Origin: Chamaecrista fasciculata | Taxonomy: Eukaryota > Streptophyta > Magnoliopsida > Fabales > Fabaceae | Direction: 5' to 3' | Assembly: GCA_003254925.1 (NCBI GenBank) | Contig: QANZ01046810.1 | Span: 1-64,000 of the forward strand | DNA: 64,000 nucleotides | Shown: piece by piece, positions 35,576 through 47,653 of the stretch | Position numbering within the stretch: the stretch's first letter is position 1 | How the letters are laid out: the number at the start of each line of letters is the position of its first letter | Notes under the pieces: generated by a model | Seen by the model: the letters and a program-made list of their open reading frames with translations, nothing else | Database searches by the model: none | Told to the model about the DNA's origin: nothing | Program-made: the position numbers and the translations under genes

Positions 35576-35744
35576 TTACTCTCAGGTCTTCTTAATCTTC
35601 ATGATGTATATTATATTATGCTTATGACTAGAAATTTTAGCCTTTCTAAATTCAACTTGTGGCTGATTAGCATAGGATGAATGAATTTTAGCCTTTCTAA
35701 ATTTAGTCTTTTTTAACTCTGTTTGTGTTTGCTTATGCTTACAC
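35576..35744. other. Short spacer
   Basis: It contains a duplicated 21-bp phrase gaattttagcctttctaaat. Confidence 0.5.
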
Positions 35745-35895
35745 TGACGGTCCCAAGCCCGTTAAAAGAGGAGGGTTGTATTAGGCAAGCGACAGCCAAC
35801 GTAAAACATTTGTCGTGTCTCTCGTATGGATCAACGTCAATTGTTCTATATAGCCGACCCCACCTAGTGGGATAAGGCTTTGGTGGTATAGTATC
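35745..35895 (+). repeat. Dispersed retroposon-like repeat, copy 2
   Basis: Full-looking copy: ccaagcccgttaaaagagga, ccaacgtaaaacatttgtcg, then ccgaccccacctagtgggat aaggctttggtggta. The end block recurs in many plant retroposon 3' ends. Confidence 0.65.
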
Positions 35896-36450
35896 TAGAA
35901 TTAGATGTTGTATAATGGAAACTGTTAAGAATCTTAAATTGTTCTGGTTTTTTTAGCCCTCGCTAAACCTGATACATAGATTACTTTCGTACTAGTATGT
36001 CTAGTTTTCTATCTTTCTATTCAAGTTAGATATGTTAAAAACTTGAAGTAACCAATTAATGAGGCATAGCATGCTTGGAATATCTTGTGGATATTGAGCG
36101 AGTTTCCTTGAAATGTAAACATTTTATGTTTCTGTTTCTAAATTAACTCTTTTCTTTGGACAAATTAGGCAACACAAGTTTAACTTACCGTAGGCGTATT
36201 TACAAATTCATAATTACTTTTAATTACCAAATTGTGTACTCTCGATGATATTGGTAAGTCTATTTTTTAAGTAAATATATAATTTGATTTTTGAAAAATA
36301 TGAGTTTGACAATTCAATTTTTGAAAACTTTACACTTTATTTTTTGAATGTAAATAATAGAATTTAGATCTTTAAATTTATTTTTTTTTAGGGATGATAA
36401 GAATTAAAATATTAAAATATATTGATTCAACAATTTTTAAAGATTAAAAG
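35896..36450. other. Intergenic, no gene recognised
   Basis: AT-rich. Confidence 0.4.
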
Positions 36451-36451
36451 A

Positions 36452-36829
36452 TGTAAAGAGGCCTAGGTATAGAGTCAAGTCATAGCCGAACCATGGTGTT
36501 TGGGCGTCTGCTCTACTGTAGGTTAAGGAAATAGAGTTGCGCCTTTGCTAATAGCTATAAGTCTATATCTTTTGGCTTAGTGATACGCTCTTGATCTTAA
36601 CAATTGGTATCAAAGTCAAGGTCAGGGGTTCGATTCTCAGCAGGATAATAATTGAGGGGAAAATTGTTAGCCAAGGTGTGACATCAATTGTCCCATGGCG
36701 GAGACCTAAGTATATGGCTAAGTCATAGTTGAACTTAGGCGTCTGCTCTACTGTAAGTTAAGGAAATAAAGTTAGATCATTGCTAACCCCTATGACTTTT
36801 GTCCTAGAGGTAAGCGCTTGATCCTAACA
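36452..36829 (+). mobile_element. TRIM-like miniature LTR retrotransposon
   Basis: Two direct copies of a short repeat flank 60 bp. LTR 1 (about 36452-36602, 5' end eroded) ends tcttaaca. It is followed by tggtatcaaagt (36605-36616), close to the tRNA-iMet primer site TGGTATCAGAGC. A purine-rich ttgaggggaaaa (36652-36663) precedes LTR 2 (36665-36829, TGTTAG...CCTAACA). No coding capacity. The size fits terminal-repeat retrotransposons in miniature. Confidence 0.75.
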
Positions 36830-38700
36830 AAAGTGTAGATGAAGTATCTCTTATTTTCAGTCTGTAGAGATCAATCAATTCATACCAGGTTTGGTTTTTG
36901 CAGTCGCCCAAATACCATAATGGAGCATTTGCTTGCATTCACGCTTCAATGGAATTCAAAGCTTTATCTAGAGTTCTAAGTTAGTTCGTCCCAGTGACCT
37001 TAATGATAGCAAAGTATAGGCATCGTTACATAAACAAATCAGTCAAGTAGAAATTCAGAAGCAGTCAACATTCATTCACCGACAATGTTGATTCTATTTT
37101 TACTTTTTAGTTGTTTCATGTTTTGACTTTTTGGAACTCAAAGGCCCTTGAAACTTAACTCCTCCTCATGATGGGACCATATCCTAATAGGAACCTATGC
37201 ACAGTGTTATTATTTTGTTTATTGATAATATAATTTTCATTTTAGTCCCATGGGTGGTTGTAGAAAAGTAGAAATGCAAAATGAGTCAACCATAACCGCC
37301 AAGGTTGAAACTTTAAAGTATGATTAGGTGTGTGGAGTTACGACATTTCGGAACAGGGAGCCATCAAGTTCTGATATTAATTTATGGACCACACTTCATG
37401 GGATTCAGAACTGATCATTATAATTTATAAACAACACTCACTCTCCTTCTGGCTTTTGCAGTTTCAAAATGGCCCCATTTCTTAATTCTATGATTTTTTG
37501 TGATTCATTCAATCATGCATATCAAATCCCATTTTGCAAGCAAATACTAATACGTCTCTTTTTCTGGTGTCAAAGCTGTCACACAGCATGCATGCCATTG
37601 CCATCCACCCAAAGCCAAAATTTCATACTCTATCGATATGAAATAGTATTTAATTTAGAAAGATGTAGTTAAAAATGATAGTAATTTGTCTATCTTTAAC
37701 CAAATGTTGAGTATGGAATAACTAAATTTTTGGACCAAATTGTCCTTCTCTTTGAAGTATGTGCAATAAAAAATCAATCACCGGAAAAATAGACAAGAAT
37801 TATGAGCTATAATGTAGAGAAGCAAACAATAATAAAATAAAAAAAAAAAGGTCTATAGTGTATAGGTTGTAGAATTTACCATGGGAAGTCGGAATTTGAT
37901 TAATGTAAGCCAAGGTCTCTTAATGTGTTTGTTTGTACATTAACAGCTAGCATCTACCCCACTCGTCATTATTATGAGTCTTTTAGATTTGATGGTGAAA
38001 TGCCCCAAACAATATGCACATCTTTGCTTTCAGGCCATGACTTTCAATGAATTATCTTTAATTCTTTATGATCACCACATCAATTAATGCACTTCCTCTC
38101 CTCATTACCAGCTATATATATAATAAATCAGTTAATGAAAGTAGATTATCTTTCCAATACCAAATTCAAAGGTGCAAAATTAAGAATGGCGCGACTTTTA
38201 TTGTATAATGTATATCAAGTTCTTAAATAATACCATAATATATTGATTTTTCGTGGTGATTATTCTCCAATGGAGAGGGAATCCAGGGATTTGACCACAA
38301 AGTTGATAGGATGTAGAATTGATAGATAGAGAAAGATGATGATAATTAATCTCAAGACCAAGTCTCACCTAATACTATGCATAGAAGCTTTTAATCAGAG
38401 AAAATTTATTTTTGGTCCTTAAATTTTTTAACAAATATTGACAATTTAGTATAATATTATTTGTCAGAGGGACCAAATTGAACTCACTCCTCTATCTCTT
38501 TAAAACTTCCATTGAACCCCTTAATTAATTAATCCCAAGACCAAAGTCTCTACCACCCTTTTTCAGATTTCATTGATTATGGATGGGACCCATTTCCACG
38601 CTACACAATTACACAAGAATATCACTATCAGTCATTAGATGCAACCTTCACCAGAATTCCAGAAATTAGAACCCACACGTACACTCCTTTTCCCTCTGTT
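36830..38700. other. Intergenic, no gene recognised
   Basis: About 1.9 kb. The short ORF 37469-37672 has no domain. No structured repeat stood out. Confidence 0.4.
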
Positions 38701-38708
38701 TAAATTGC

Positions 38709-38718
38709 TATATATATT
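38709..38718 (+). promoter_or_regulatory. Probable TATA box of the small membrane-protein gene
   Basis: tatatatatt about 110 bp before the ATG at 38827. The same box and surroundings are duplicated at about 40455-40465. Confidence 0.5.
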
Positions 38719-38826
38719 ACACATTATTCACAACCTAACCACACACCATATCACAGATTCACTAGATTTTGCTTGTTCATCAGAGATAAAGCAGAAAAAT
38801 ACATTCTTTGATTATTAGAATTGAGA

Positions 38827-39123
38827 ATGAGGAAGAATATGGTTGTGTTTGGTTTGGCAATTCTTCTAGTAGTAGCTCATATCTTTGTTCTTCAAGCCAT
38901 GGCGGGTGAGCCACGTGTCAACATTGCAGAGCAGCCTGTTTCTGGGTTTATGGAATCTTCAGAATCAGCGGAATCTCCAGAGATCAGACGGCTGGGAAAG
39001 CATCATTCCTCAGATAAGTCAGTGGCGGGTGGAGGCGTCATTATAGGTGGCCTAGTGACGGCAATTTTCGCCGCTGTTTTCTGCTACATTCGTGTTACCA
39101 GAAAAAGGGATGCTACAAGCTGA
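38827..39123 (+). CDS. Small signal-peptide plus transmembrane protein (98 codons)
   Basis: The start is taken at ATG 38827, which opens with a positive residue pair and a hydrophobic run: MRKNMVVFGLAILLVVAHIF, then VLQAMAG. This is a clear signal peptide with likely cleavage after about residue 26. The middle (27-60) is hydrophilic and Ser/Glu-rich (MESSESAESPEIRRLGKHHS). A second hydrophobic helix VAGGGVIIGGLVTAIFAAVFCYIRV (about 66-90) is followed by basic RKRD, which suggests a type I membrane protein with a short cytosolic tail. Single exon, with TATA box and stop TGA at 39121. Similar small plant proteins with KHHSSDKSVAGGGVI exist, but I know no function for them. A truncated copy of the promoter and first codons lies 1.8 kb downstream. 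Confidence 0.8.
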   Translation: MRKNMVVFGLAILLVVAHIFVLQAMAGEPRVNIAEQPVSGFMESSESAESPEIRRLGKHHSSDKSVAGGGVIIGGLVTAIFAAVFCYIRVTRKRDATS

Positions 39124-40380
39124 ACTAATTGTTTAATTAATTACCTTCCTTACAGATACATATATACAGTTATATTACATTACTCAAACTAAAATATCAT
39201 ATTAGTAACTGCTAGGGTGTGATTGTGTGAAGCGTGAGCAATATGGAAATCAGATTGAAATTAAATTCTTGTAAGTTGTAAGATTATATTGCTCTTGTGT
39301 ATATTTACTGTTTTCTAACACGAGTGTCTTCGGCGTGGGCATATATATATGTAATTTATTTGACTACAATACATTCAACTTTCTACTACTATTAATTTCC
39401 TTTGCCTTTTCTTTTCTTTTTTTGGCCTAATTCCTTTGCCTTTTTTAATTAGTTGTTTAAGTTCTCCAAGAGGATAGGATGTTAAATTAGATTATTATAC
39501 CAAATACCTATTTCTGTTTTCCTCTATTATACAAAAAAAAAAAAAAAGAAGACAAAATACTATTTCTTTCCTTGAGTACTACATTCGATTTAGCAATAGA
39601 GCCATCGTTTTGAGTGATATATGAGTATATGACAGTTCAAATTTTCAGTCAAATTAATATTTTATTTTTTATTTTGTTTTAGTCCTTAAACTTTTCTATT
39701 TCTTCTATCATTAGTCTAAATGCGAATAAAAAAAAAATAAAATTTGACGATCGAACCAAAATTTACTTTACAATTCAAGTACCAAACTGCAATTTTGACC
39801 AATAAATATTTTAACCATTTTTTTTAATGTTTTAAATTTGGAAGGTAAGCAATTTCACTTTTCGAGAACTCGTTTTTCATTGAATACTATATAAATTTTA
39901 TTTTAGGAACTTGCTTCCCTGTAGTGAATAACGGAACGACAACAAATTCAAAACTTTAGATATAGTAGAGAAGAGGATTAAAAACAAGATTACAAAAACA
40001 GGTAAAGCTTTTGAGTTGAATGAGCTAATTAGTTAGATCAAATGAATTGGATAATCTCTGACTGTCTCTGTTACTTAATTTGTTCATAGTAATACTCATA
40101 TAGATTTGTTTCATAGAATAGGTTTTAACTCACATAATACCAAAGATACACAAGAGTAGTTTTACAATAAAAGAATCCTTAGTAAGAAAATCTTCAAACA
40201 CAAAAAAGAAAATTGAAACGATTGGTTCTTGTATCCATTGGTTAGGCATGCCACTAATGAGGGGTTCAAAAAAGCTTACCCAAACTTTAAGCTGTTACTC
40301 CATTTCAACAATATTTGAGAAAATATTCAATATAGTAAAAATACTTAGCATTTAGTGCGCACAGCCTCTACCTGCCTTTT
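39124..40380. other. 3' flank and spacer between the duplicated 5' regions
   Basis: 39124-39400 is the likely 3' UTR. The rest is AT-rich without a gene. Confidence 0.4.
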
Positions 40381-40384
40381 TCGG

Positions 40385-40642
40385 TTTTCATTAGATGCAA
40401 CCTTCACCAGAAATTAGAACCCACACTTACACTCCTTTTCCCTCTGTTTAAATTGCTATATATATTACACATTATTCACAACCTAACCACACACCATCAC
40501 AGATTCACTGGTGCAGCATTTCCTGTAACACAAAAGCTGAATCTAAATTTTGCTTGTTCATCAGACATAAAGCAACAAAAGAAACACATTCTTTGTTACG
40601 TTGAGAAATAGAGAATGAAGAGGATGGTTGTGAATTTAACAT
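40385..40642 (+). pseudogene. Truncated duplicate of the small membrane-protein gene
   Basis: Promoter and 5' UTR of the gene at 38827 are repeated (attagatgcaaccttcacca, ccctctgtttaaattgctat, ttgcttgttcatcaga). An ATG follows at 40615 with MKRMVVNLT and a stop at 40640. Homology ends after 'atggttgtg', where AT-rich foreign sequence begins. The 5' UTR has an extra ~35 bp. It may still be transcribed but cannot make the protein. Confidence 0.8.
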
Positions 40643-40985
40643 GACACATAAGAGAATATAATAATACATATGACATATATTATGAATAAAACTTGTAATA
40701 TTTAAATTTTTTATTAAAAATTATGAATATTTAATTATTTTTATATATAAATATATATCGTGTCGTGTCGCGTAATTTTGAGAGTCTAACGTGTCCGTGT
40801 GTCCGTGTCCGTGTCGCATGTATTATTTTAACACGTCTATCAATCAATGATTCTCAACACAATTTCCATCATACAATATGATTTTGGTTCATAAATAGTA
40901 CATATTTTTTAAAGTATCGTCACTATTCATTTTGCGGTTTAATATTTAGAATCTAATAATTTGAAAAATTTGGGGTTTATAAAAT
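40643..40985. repeat. Repeat with 'gtgtccgtgtccgtgtcg' motif
   Basis: AT-rich stretch with cgtgtcgtgtcgcg (40759-40772) and cgtgtccgtgtgtccgtgtc (40791-40815). It is probably the insertion that truncated the duplicated gene. Confidence 0.45.
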
Positions 40986-40988
40986 TAA

Positions 40989-41635
40989 GGCCAAAGTTCT
41001 ATTTTGGTCTCTCGGTTATTTTTTGTTCTATAGTGGTGCCTCAGTTTTTTAAAACTTGGCACAGTTGGTCCCTCAAACATTTTTCATCCATTTTTCTGTT
41101 AAAAAAAAAAAGTAAAAATAAACTTTCATCCCCCAAAATTTTTAGTTTTTTACATTAAAGTCATTTTCTTTTTATAATAAGATCAAAACGTAAAAAATAA
41201 ATAAATTATAATTATAATTGAATTTAAACAAAAAAAACCATCCTCTCTCTGTGTGGGAAATTCCATTGGGGAACCAGATCCGTCGCTCTCCATCACTTCC
41301 ACCTTCGGATCGCCCTCCTTAGCCAAGGGCGATATCGAAGGTTCTGAGCCACAAACCAAATGGCCTTACGATAATACGGATTCTCCATTCATTCAATGAC
41401 GCCATCATGTTGGAGAGAGATCTCGGCGACCCATTTTCCCCGATGAAATTTTTGGAGAGAGAGGTTTTTTTTTTGTTTAAATTCCATTATAATTTTAATT
41501 TATTTTTCGTTCTTACGTTTTGATCCAATTATAAAAAGAAAATGACCTTAATATAAAAAACTAAAATTTTTGGGAGATGAATATTTATTTTTCCTTTTTT
41601 TCTGACGAAAAAACAGATGAAAAATATTTGAGGGA
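40989..41635. mobile_element. TIR element with a captured gene-like fragment, right end in a gap
   Basis: The left arm (40989-41245: ggccaaagttctattttggt, ggtccctcaaacatttttca) is inverted at 41460-41635 (gatgaaaaatatttgaggga, up to the gap). The centre (41245-41460) is much richer in GC. It reads IGEPDPSLSITSTFGSPSLA then KGDIEGSEPQTKWPYDN on the plus strand, so it looks like captured coding sequence of unknown origin. The outermost ~70 bp of the right arm must lie in the gap. Confidence 0.7.
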
Positions 41636-41694
41636 NNNNNNNNNNNNNNNNNNNNNNNNNNNNNNNNNNNNNNNNNNNNNNNNNNNNNNNNNNN
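41636..41694. other. Assembly gap (59 N)
   Basis: A run of N at the right arm of the TIR element. Confidence 0.99.
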
Positions 41695-42195
41695 CAAACA
41701 CACTTTTATTATAATCAAATCACACCTTACTTTTTCTAACTTTTTCTTCCATTTATACCCCTATACAATTTATCAATTTCCTTACTTTTTATCCACCTAC
41801 CACAATCATTACATACCCATTTTAATAATTTCACACAAATAATCAACAATCATCCAAACACCACTACAAAAATAATCAAATTTGATTATAATCAAACCAT
41901 GATTATAATCAAAACAAATTTAAAAAAAAAACGGAAACGAACTGACCCTTAGTGTCATATATGAAAAAAGTCATAAAAATAAATTTTATATTAATAAAAA
42001 ATAATTTATTTTAAAATTTCTTTGAATTTGATTAAATTAGAGTAAAGAAATTCAACAATTTGTAGAATTTAAGAATAACAATTAATTTTGATACTTACTT
42101 AAATTTAAATATAATAATAAAAATGAAAAAATATAGGTAAAGTTTTTTTTATATATAATAACAAGTATTTGGTGTTGTGATAATCAAGTTGCACC
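41695..42195. repeat. AT-rich with 'attataatcaaa' motifs
   Basis: attataatcaaatcacacc near 41709 and several tgattataatcaaa copies near 41880-41920 suggest a small MITE. No gene. Confidence 0.4.
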
Positions 42196-42204
42196 CAGGT
42201 TGAG

Positions 42205-43079
42205 GGACCTAGATTTGAGCCTAGAAGTCAACATTGTTGGGAGGGCTTTAACTATTCCAACATCTTGTCATTCCTGCGGGTGGATGCCGCCGCCCGCACC
42301 GACCACCTGATCATAAACCCCAATGCCATATTCCCGGTTCGACCACCTCGGACGGTGTTTGAGAGTTTGGTAAATTTGAGCTTTGGGATGGACTTGAACA
42401 ACGTCAAGGAACTCACTTCTCTTCCTTTCATCCTCAAATCATGCCCTTCCCTCTACAAACTTGAAATCCATAATCAGCTCCAATATACATACATATACAT
42501 ACATACATACATACATACATAGTTTCTTCTTCATGTGTTTCAATAACGTAACTCTATATATATGACTATTCTAGTAGTCTTGTTAATTATTCCTGCATAA
42601 TTTCTCGTCCATGTACGTCGTCTTTCAAAGAAACTCATCAGTGCGTTTATGTCTGAGTAGAGTTAAGAGAAATTAAAGAAGCCAATATAATTAATTAAGG
42701 AAGAAATTGATGGAGAAGAGATAAAGGAAGATTGACTCTTATTCATTTCTTTTTCTTCTTTATTCGAACTTAATTAACACTTGTTTTAAAACATCCCAAT
42801 TTAAGACATTTTAAATATATATGTGGACAAAATAATAATAATAAGATTAATTAATCCAAGGTCATGCATGCATATGCATCATTATTTATTGATCTTCCCT
42901 TTTCTTATCTACAACTAACAAGATGAATTACTCTATGATCCCATGATGTATTGGGAGACATGGGAAGGAGACATCATTGAAGTCAAGTTTGTCAACTACT
43001 TGATTTCAAAGGCTTCCCTGATTTTGGATAATATTACAATATGGTTTGATGATGACTGCAATTCAACCAGGTTTACGTA
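42205..43079 (+). pseudogene. F-box/LRR/FBD-like protein, C-terminal remnant
   Basis: 42340-42475 encodes TVFESLVNLSFGMDLNNVKE followed by LTSLPFILKSCPSLYKLEIH, typical of the last leucine-rich repeat in plant F-box/LRR/FBD proteins. After an intron-sized interval, 42922-43079 encodes YDPMMYWETWEGD, then IEVKFVNYLISKASLILDNI and a stop, matching the start of an FBD domain (normally YW...VKxxxF...ELxxFLLxNAxxLEKxxI) but shortened. The F-box and earlier repeats are absent. A (CATA)n tract at 42484-42520 lies at the exon edge. Non-functional or a mis-assembled partial gene. Such proteins normally act as SCF ubiquitin-ligase adaptors. Confidence 0.6.
42484..42520. repeat. (ATAC)n microsatellite
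   Basis: About nine tacata/catac units. Confidence 0.9.
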
Positions 43080-43388
43080 GGCCCCACTGTGGTTAATTAA
43101 CTTCATTTGGTCCTCAACAGCAAAGTTTAAAATACAAATGGAAGGACATGTACTTTTAAATATTACATTTAGAGCCCAAATGTTAATTTTTAATAGAACT
43201 CATTGTGAAAGTCATTGTTTCAAAGCTCCTTCTCTAATAATATTCATATCAATGTTTTACATGTGGTATCAAAATATATTTATGAACAATATATATGATT
43301 TTCCATTAAGTTCTTATTAATTTATCATCATCATTGTTATCGGCATAATATCTTATTTTATATGTTAAAGTTTATGTCGATATAATAC

Positions 43389-43562
43389 CAGTGACGGAGC
43401 CAGAAATGTTAACAAGGGGGGCTAGGAATTTTTTTTAACACTAAAAGGGGGCCGTTGGGATTATAATGCATAGAATTATATTATATTAGGACTAATTTGC
43501 AGTAACTACTAAAATTTTGGGGGGGGCCGTGACCCCCACCAGCCCCCCTATCTCCGTGCCTG
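43389..43562. mobile_element. hAT-type MITE with exact 8-bp target duplication
   Basis: The 174-bp element is flanked by tataatac at 43381-43388 and 43563-43570. The ends CAGTGACGGAGCCAGAA and CAGGCACGGAGATAGGGG (minus) match imperfectly. It contains G7-G8 runs and a ccgtgacccccaccagc stretch. The 8-bp duplication and CAG ends fit hAT. Confidence 0.88.
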
Positions 43563-43570
43563 TATAATAC

Positions 43571-44876
43571 ATAATAAACTTTGTCTTGATTAATCTAAAT
43601 TTGATCTGCGTCCCATAATTAGTTATAATAAAAGTCTTTCAATTCAGATAATTACATTTACAAGATCTTGAACTCAATACTTTGTTGTTCAAAAAAAAAA
43701 AACTCAATACTTTTCTTAACTTTGATATCAAGTCATTTATTACATCAACTCCTTATTGATATATAATCTTAGCCGCTAAAATAGTTAAAATTTGGACTTT
43801 CATTAATTTTTTCAAAAATTAGACTGGTGATGACTTTTTTTTTTTTAACAAGATGATGACTACTTTTAGTCAATATCTATATGTTAATGATATGCTTATA
43901 AAAATCATATTGATGGAGAGTTAGCCTCACTAGCTTGACCTAGCCAAAAACAGCTCTACGTGTATCCGCCAACCTTTTAATTCATGAAATTTTATCATGG
44001 AAGATTTTATCATTATTTTCATTGTTTGTTCTTTTTATTTTTAGTTAAGCTCATATATATGTTTTGGTGAGCTAACTTATATCATTTCGTTGTTTTGATT
44101 ATAGATTTAAGTTTAAATAATTAGTATAAACAACAATGTCTAATAATTAGACAAACCCATGCTTGACCCATAAGTTTGAAATATATATATTGGTAATTTT
44201 GTAAACTTAAATTGGAGAAGCAAGAAGTTCATAAAAAAGCAGTTCGAAACAGGGTAATAAAAACATGAAACAAAGATACAGGCAGTTTGAAATAATACTT
44301 ACCATCATAAAAGGCTAACTTTTTTTTTTTTTGTATAAACCAGAGTATCCACCATTGAGAACAGTAACTAATTCCTTCGTCATGGATTCTCCACTTAAGA
44401 ATAAACAGCTCGCGACAAAATGTTTTTCATACCTAAAGGTGAGATTCAATTTCTCACCACTTGATTAGAGAATTAAGTGAAAAACCACTAAGTCACAGGA
44501 GAAATGAAAAGAAAACTTAGTATCGTATTGATGATATGGCTCAAAGAACTATTTATGAAATGTACAAAGTCAAATAACAAAAAAGAAATGAAATGTACAA
44601 AGTCTCATTCTTAACTACTAACAGTCACAACTATATCTATACCCTCTCACACGCAGCATAGGCAGAGGAAGGAAGGATACTGAGTTTGGATCTAAACTCG
44701 AAACTGACAATGTAGGGTTTGTCATGGCTTCTGACAATGATCCAATCAGCCAAGAAGAAAGAAGAATAGAATCCTGATGTTCCTAATAATTAATGAACTC
44801 TTCATTGAGTTCACCTTGTTGTTCATCCTCAAGTGTCAAGAAAAACAATTAAATGTACATACATACAAGAATATAC
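43571..44876. other. Intergenic, no gene recognised
   Basis: I looked here for exons 2-5 of the minus-strand P450 copy and found none. A short open stretch at about 44340-44400 (minus) is not assigned. Confidence 0.4.
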
Positions 44877-44961
44877 CATATGTTTGGACAAGAAAATGAT
44901 GAAACGGAAAGATACGAGGCACAATATCATGAGTGAGATGGATGGGTTTTGCAGTGAGAAC

Positions 44962-45636
44962 TGTTGGAGTTGCTACCTGAAAACAAGAGAAACACTAAAA
45001 CAAGATAAAATTGTTAGTAAAACAAAATGCGTGGTCCTGAGCTAAGGCACGGATATCTCGCTTTCTTTAAGGTAATTTCACGCCTCCCACGGGTTGATTT
45101 AGTCATATCACCCGGTGCATTGGGTACACTGACGTGTTACCTCCAGGATACAACAGCCCAGTATTCGCCTGTTTAAACTATCACCTCTGCACAAAGGTGA
45201 TAGATAGGACTCTCATCCCCACACCTTTTCTCTATCCAAATATACAAAACATATGTGTATTATAATTATTTGTTTTTCTCTACGTCACTTTTTCATTCCA
45301 ATTCCAAGTTCTCATATATGATCTCTCTCTCCGATTCATTTCTTCCATGCCATGCCTATATATATACACACACACTTATATGTGTGTTGATTGCCTTTTA
45401 TTCTCCTTCAATTGCCATGAATTCTCTCCAACGTACACACCATTTAACCATATTAATTTGCTTCCAACGTCTATATCATCAATCCCTTCAATATCTTTTA
45501 ATTACATTCCAACGTATGCTTCACATAAAAATTCCAACGGCTCAACAAATAAATCACCTATTAATACCTATAAAACTAATTTCATTAGATGGCAACGGTT
45601 CATTCCACAATTATTGTTTTATAATAATATCCAACA
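44962..45636 (-). repeat. 3' LTR of the retrotransposon (675 bp)
   Basis: Direct repeat of 47654-48326. Differences by eye include gagctaagg/gggctgagg, cagcccagtattcgcc/cagtccagtactcacc and two bases in a CA run. An ORF at 45255-45719 is LTR sequence, not a gene. Confidence 0.93.
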
Positions 45637-47653
45637 ATCCCCCACTTATTATTATAAAATATTATATAAATTTTTATTTAATATACTTGGATAGAGATAG
45701 ATTATTATCCGTAATATAGATAGCTAGTATTGCCTTGAATCTATACTTAGCAAAAATACATATCTTGATCCAGAGCCAATAGTGGTATTCGCCTTGAACT
45801 ATGACTGTTTAGGGGAGACAAGATATATATATATTGCACATAATAATCCAGGTGCAATTTATGAGCCCTAGCCCGCACGTTATCCGGCCATGTGCGTATC
45901 CTGTTCATAAATGTGTTCGGAAAATACGCCCTGAATATTCTCCTAGGAGCGGCCCCACTCCCACATTCCATAGGTGAATTCTGTCAAGAGTGCTCCTGCA
46001 ATTATGACACTCCACTCTTATAGAGCTACAGATTTCATTAAGAGTTTCTAAAACTCAACCTCATATATTCATTGCAGAAAAATGCACGTACACCATAGGG
46101 ATGAATATAAAATTTGTGCACTTACCAAACAGCCACTCTATGATTCGTTTTTCCCTTTGAACCAAGTTCTTAGGATCTCTAATCACAAGGTAGGGTTTCC
46201 TCATAGGTTTCTTATAATCCTATGGGCTTAAAATCATTCATCCCCCTCGATGTATTCCAAACTCATATTTCTATGTAAGACTTTTGCAAGTGGATCCACA
46301 ATTTCTTGTCTTTACATAGTCCACAGACATATGGTATACCATTTCTTTGAGAAAACTTTGTCATGACATTAACACAATATTTACTTTCATGAGTTTGGTT
46401 TTATCATTATTACTTATTTCAAAGTACTATCACAATATATAAATAAAATATTTTCTCACAAGGAACTTAAGTCACTTTCTAGCCTCTTCGCTAGTTGATG
46501 CTAAAGCTTTAAGCTTAGTTTCTCTTTTCATGTCAAAAATAACATTTTTTTCCATCAAAATTTCAATACCAAAATTTTCACAAAACAAATTTCATTTAAC
46601 AACTTTGAGCTTGTACCAAAAACTAAAAATTAATAGAGCATATGCATATAATATTCAAGCTCACAACAAGATAATTCTCAATCAATTCATAACACAAATA
46701 TTTACCAAAAGATTATTGAATTTAAATTCATTTCATAACACACATATAATTAATTTTTTTTTTAGGATACTTTATTCAAGCTCCCTTGACCCCCACTATT
46801 TTTTCAATTTATAAATTTCTATCTCCACAAAATAAATTAATGAACCATCTATATAACTATATAAAGCCTATCATCACAATCTATACATTGATTTAAAATT
46901 CTAAAATTAATGGACAACATATTAATAAGACTTTAACTAATTAACCCCTACTTTTAATTAGTCAGCCTTACACCATGAACACATTTTTATTTAACTGGAA
47001 GGATTTCCATTATCAACGTTCATATATAATTCATATATTAAATATTAATATACAATGCATTTTGTTTATATCAATACTCAATATAGACTCTTATAATCAT
47101 AATTTCAATTTTATCTTCTCATAAAAAACATTCACGGTAAATTAGACTTTTAATAATTCATCCAAAAATAGATATTAATATTATCATCACAAACAAATAT
47201 ACACATTAATCACTAAATTTTTTTTTTTAGCACCAAATTCCACCACTAGTATCTTGATTCACCAATCATAGCACTACACAATCAATTTGATAAAATTCTA
47301 ATATCTTATTTCAAGATTGAATCACATATCACAAAATATTAACAAACTTCATTTGTTCTTTAGACAAGTCCATAAACCAATAATATACTTGTCTAGAAAA
47401 CCCACATTCATCCACCACCAAGCTTTAAACACTATAGTCACAAAGGAGTTCTCAACACTATAATTATATTGGATGAGATTTTGCATATATAGCATCACAA
47501 TAATTTTTATTTTTCATAAACCAACTTTATGAAAATAGATCAAGAGTACTGTACCTCTCGTAGAACCTCATTTATATTTTTTGTCACGAAAACAACAACA
47601 TCATTCTTATCTTCAGTAGCATCTTCCATAGAGACGTGAGTTACCTTAAAAAT

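Noticed and set aside
36560..36650. tRNA gene or SINE (box A/B-like ggcttagtgatacgctc and ggggttcgattct)
   Set aside because: It does not fold as a cloverleaf by eye, and the flanking direct repeats with PBS and PPT are better explained as a TRIM.
44290..44420. Possible exon on the minus strand (MTKELVTVLNGGYSG followed by a GTAAGT donor-like site)
   Set aside because: Too short, no family recognised, and no matching exons nearby.
45255..45719. ORFs of 115-154 codons, repeated at 47947-48354
   Set aside because: They are frames inside the two LTRs, AT-rich, overlapping in different frames, with no domain.
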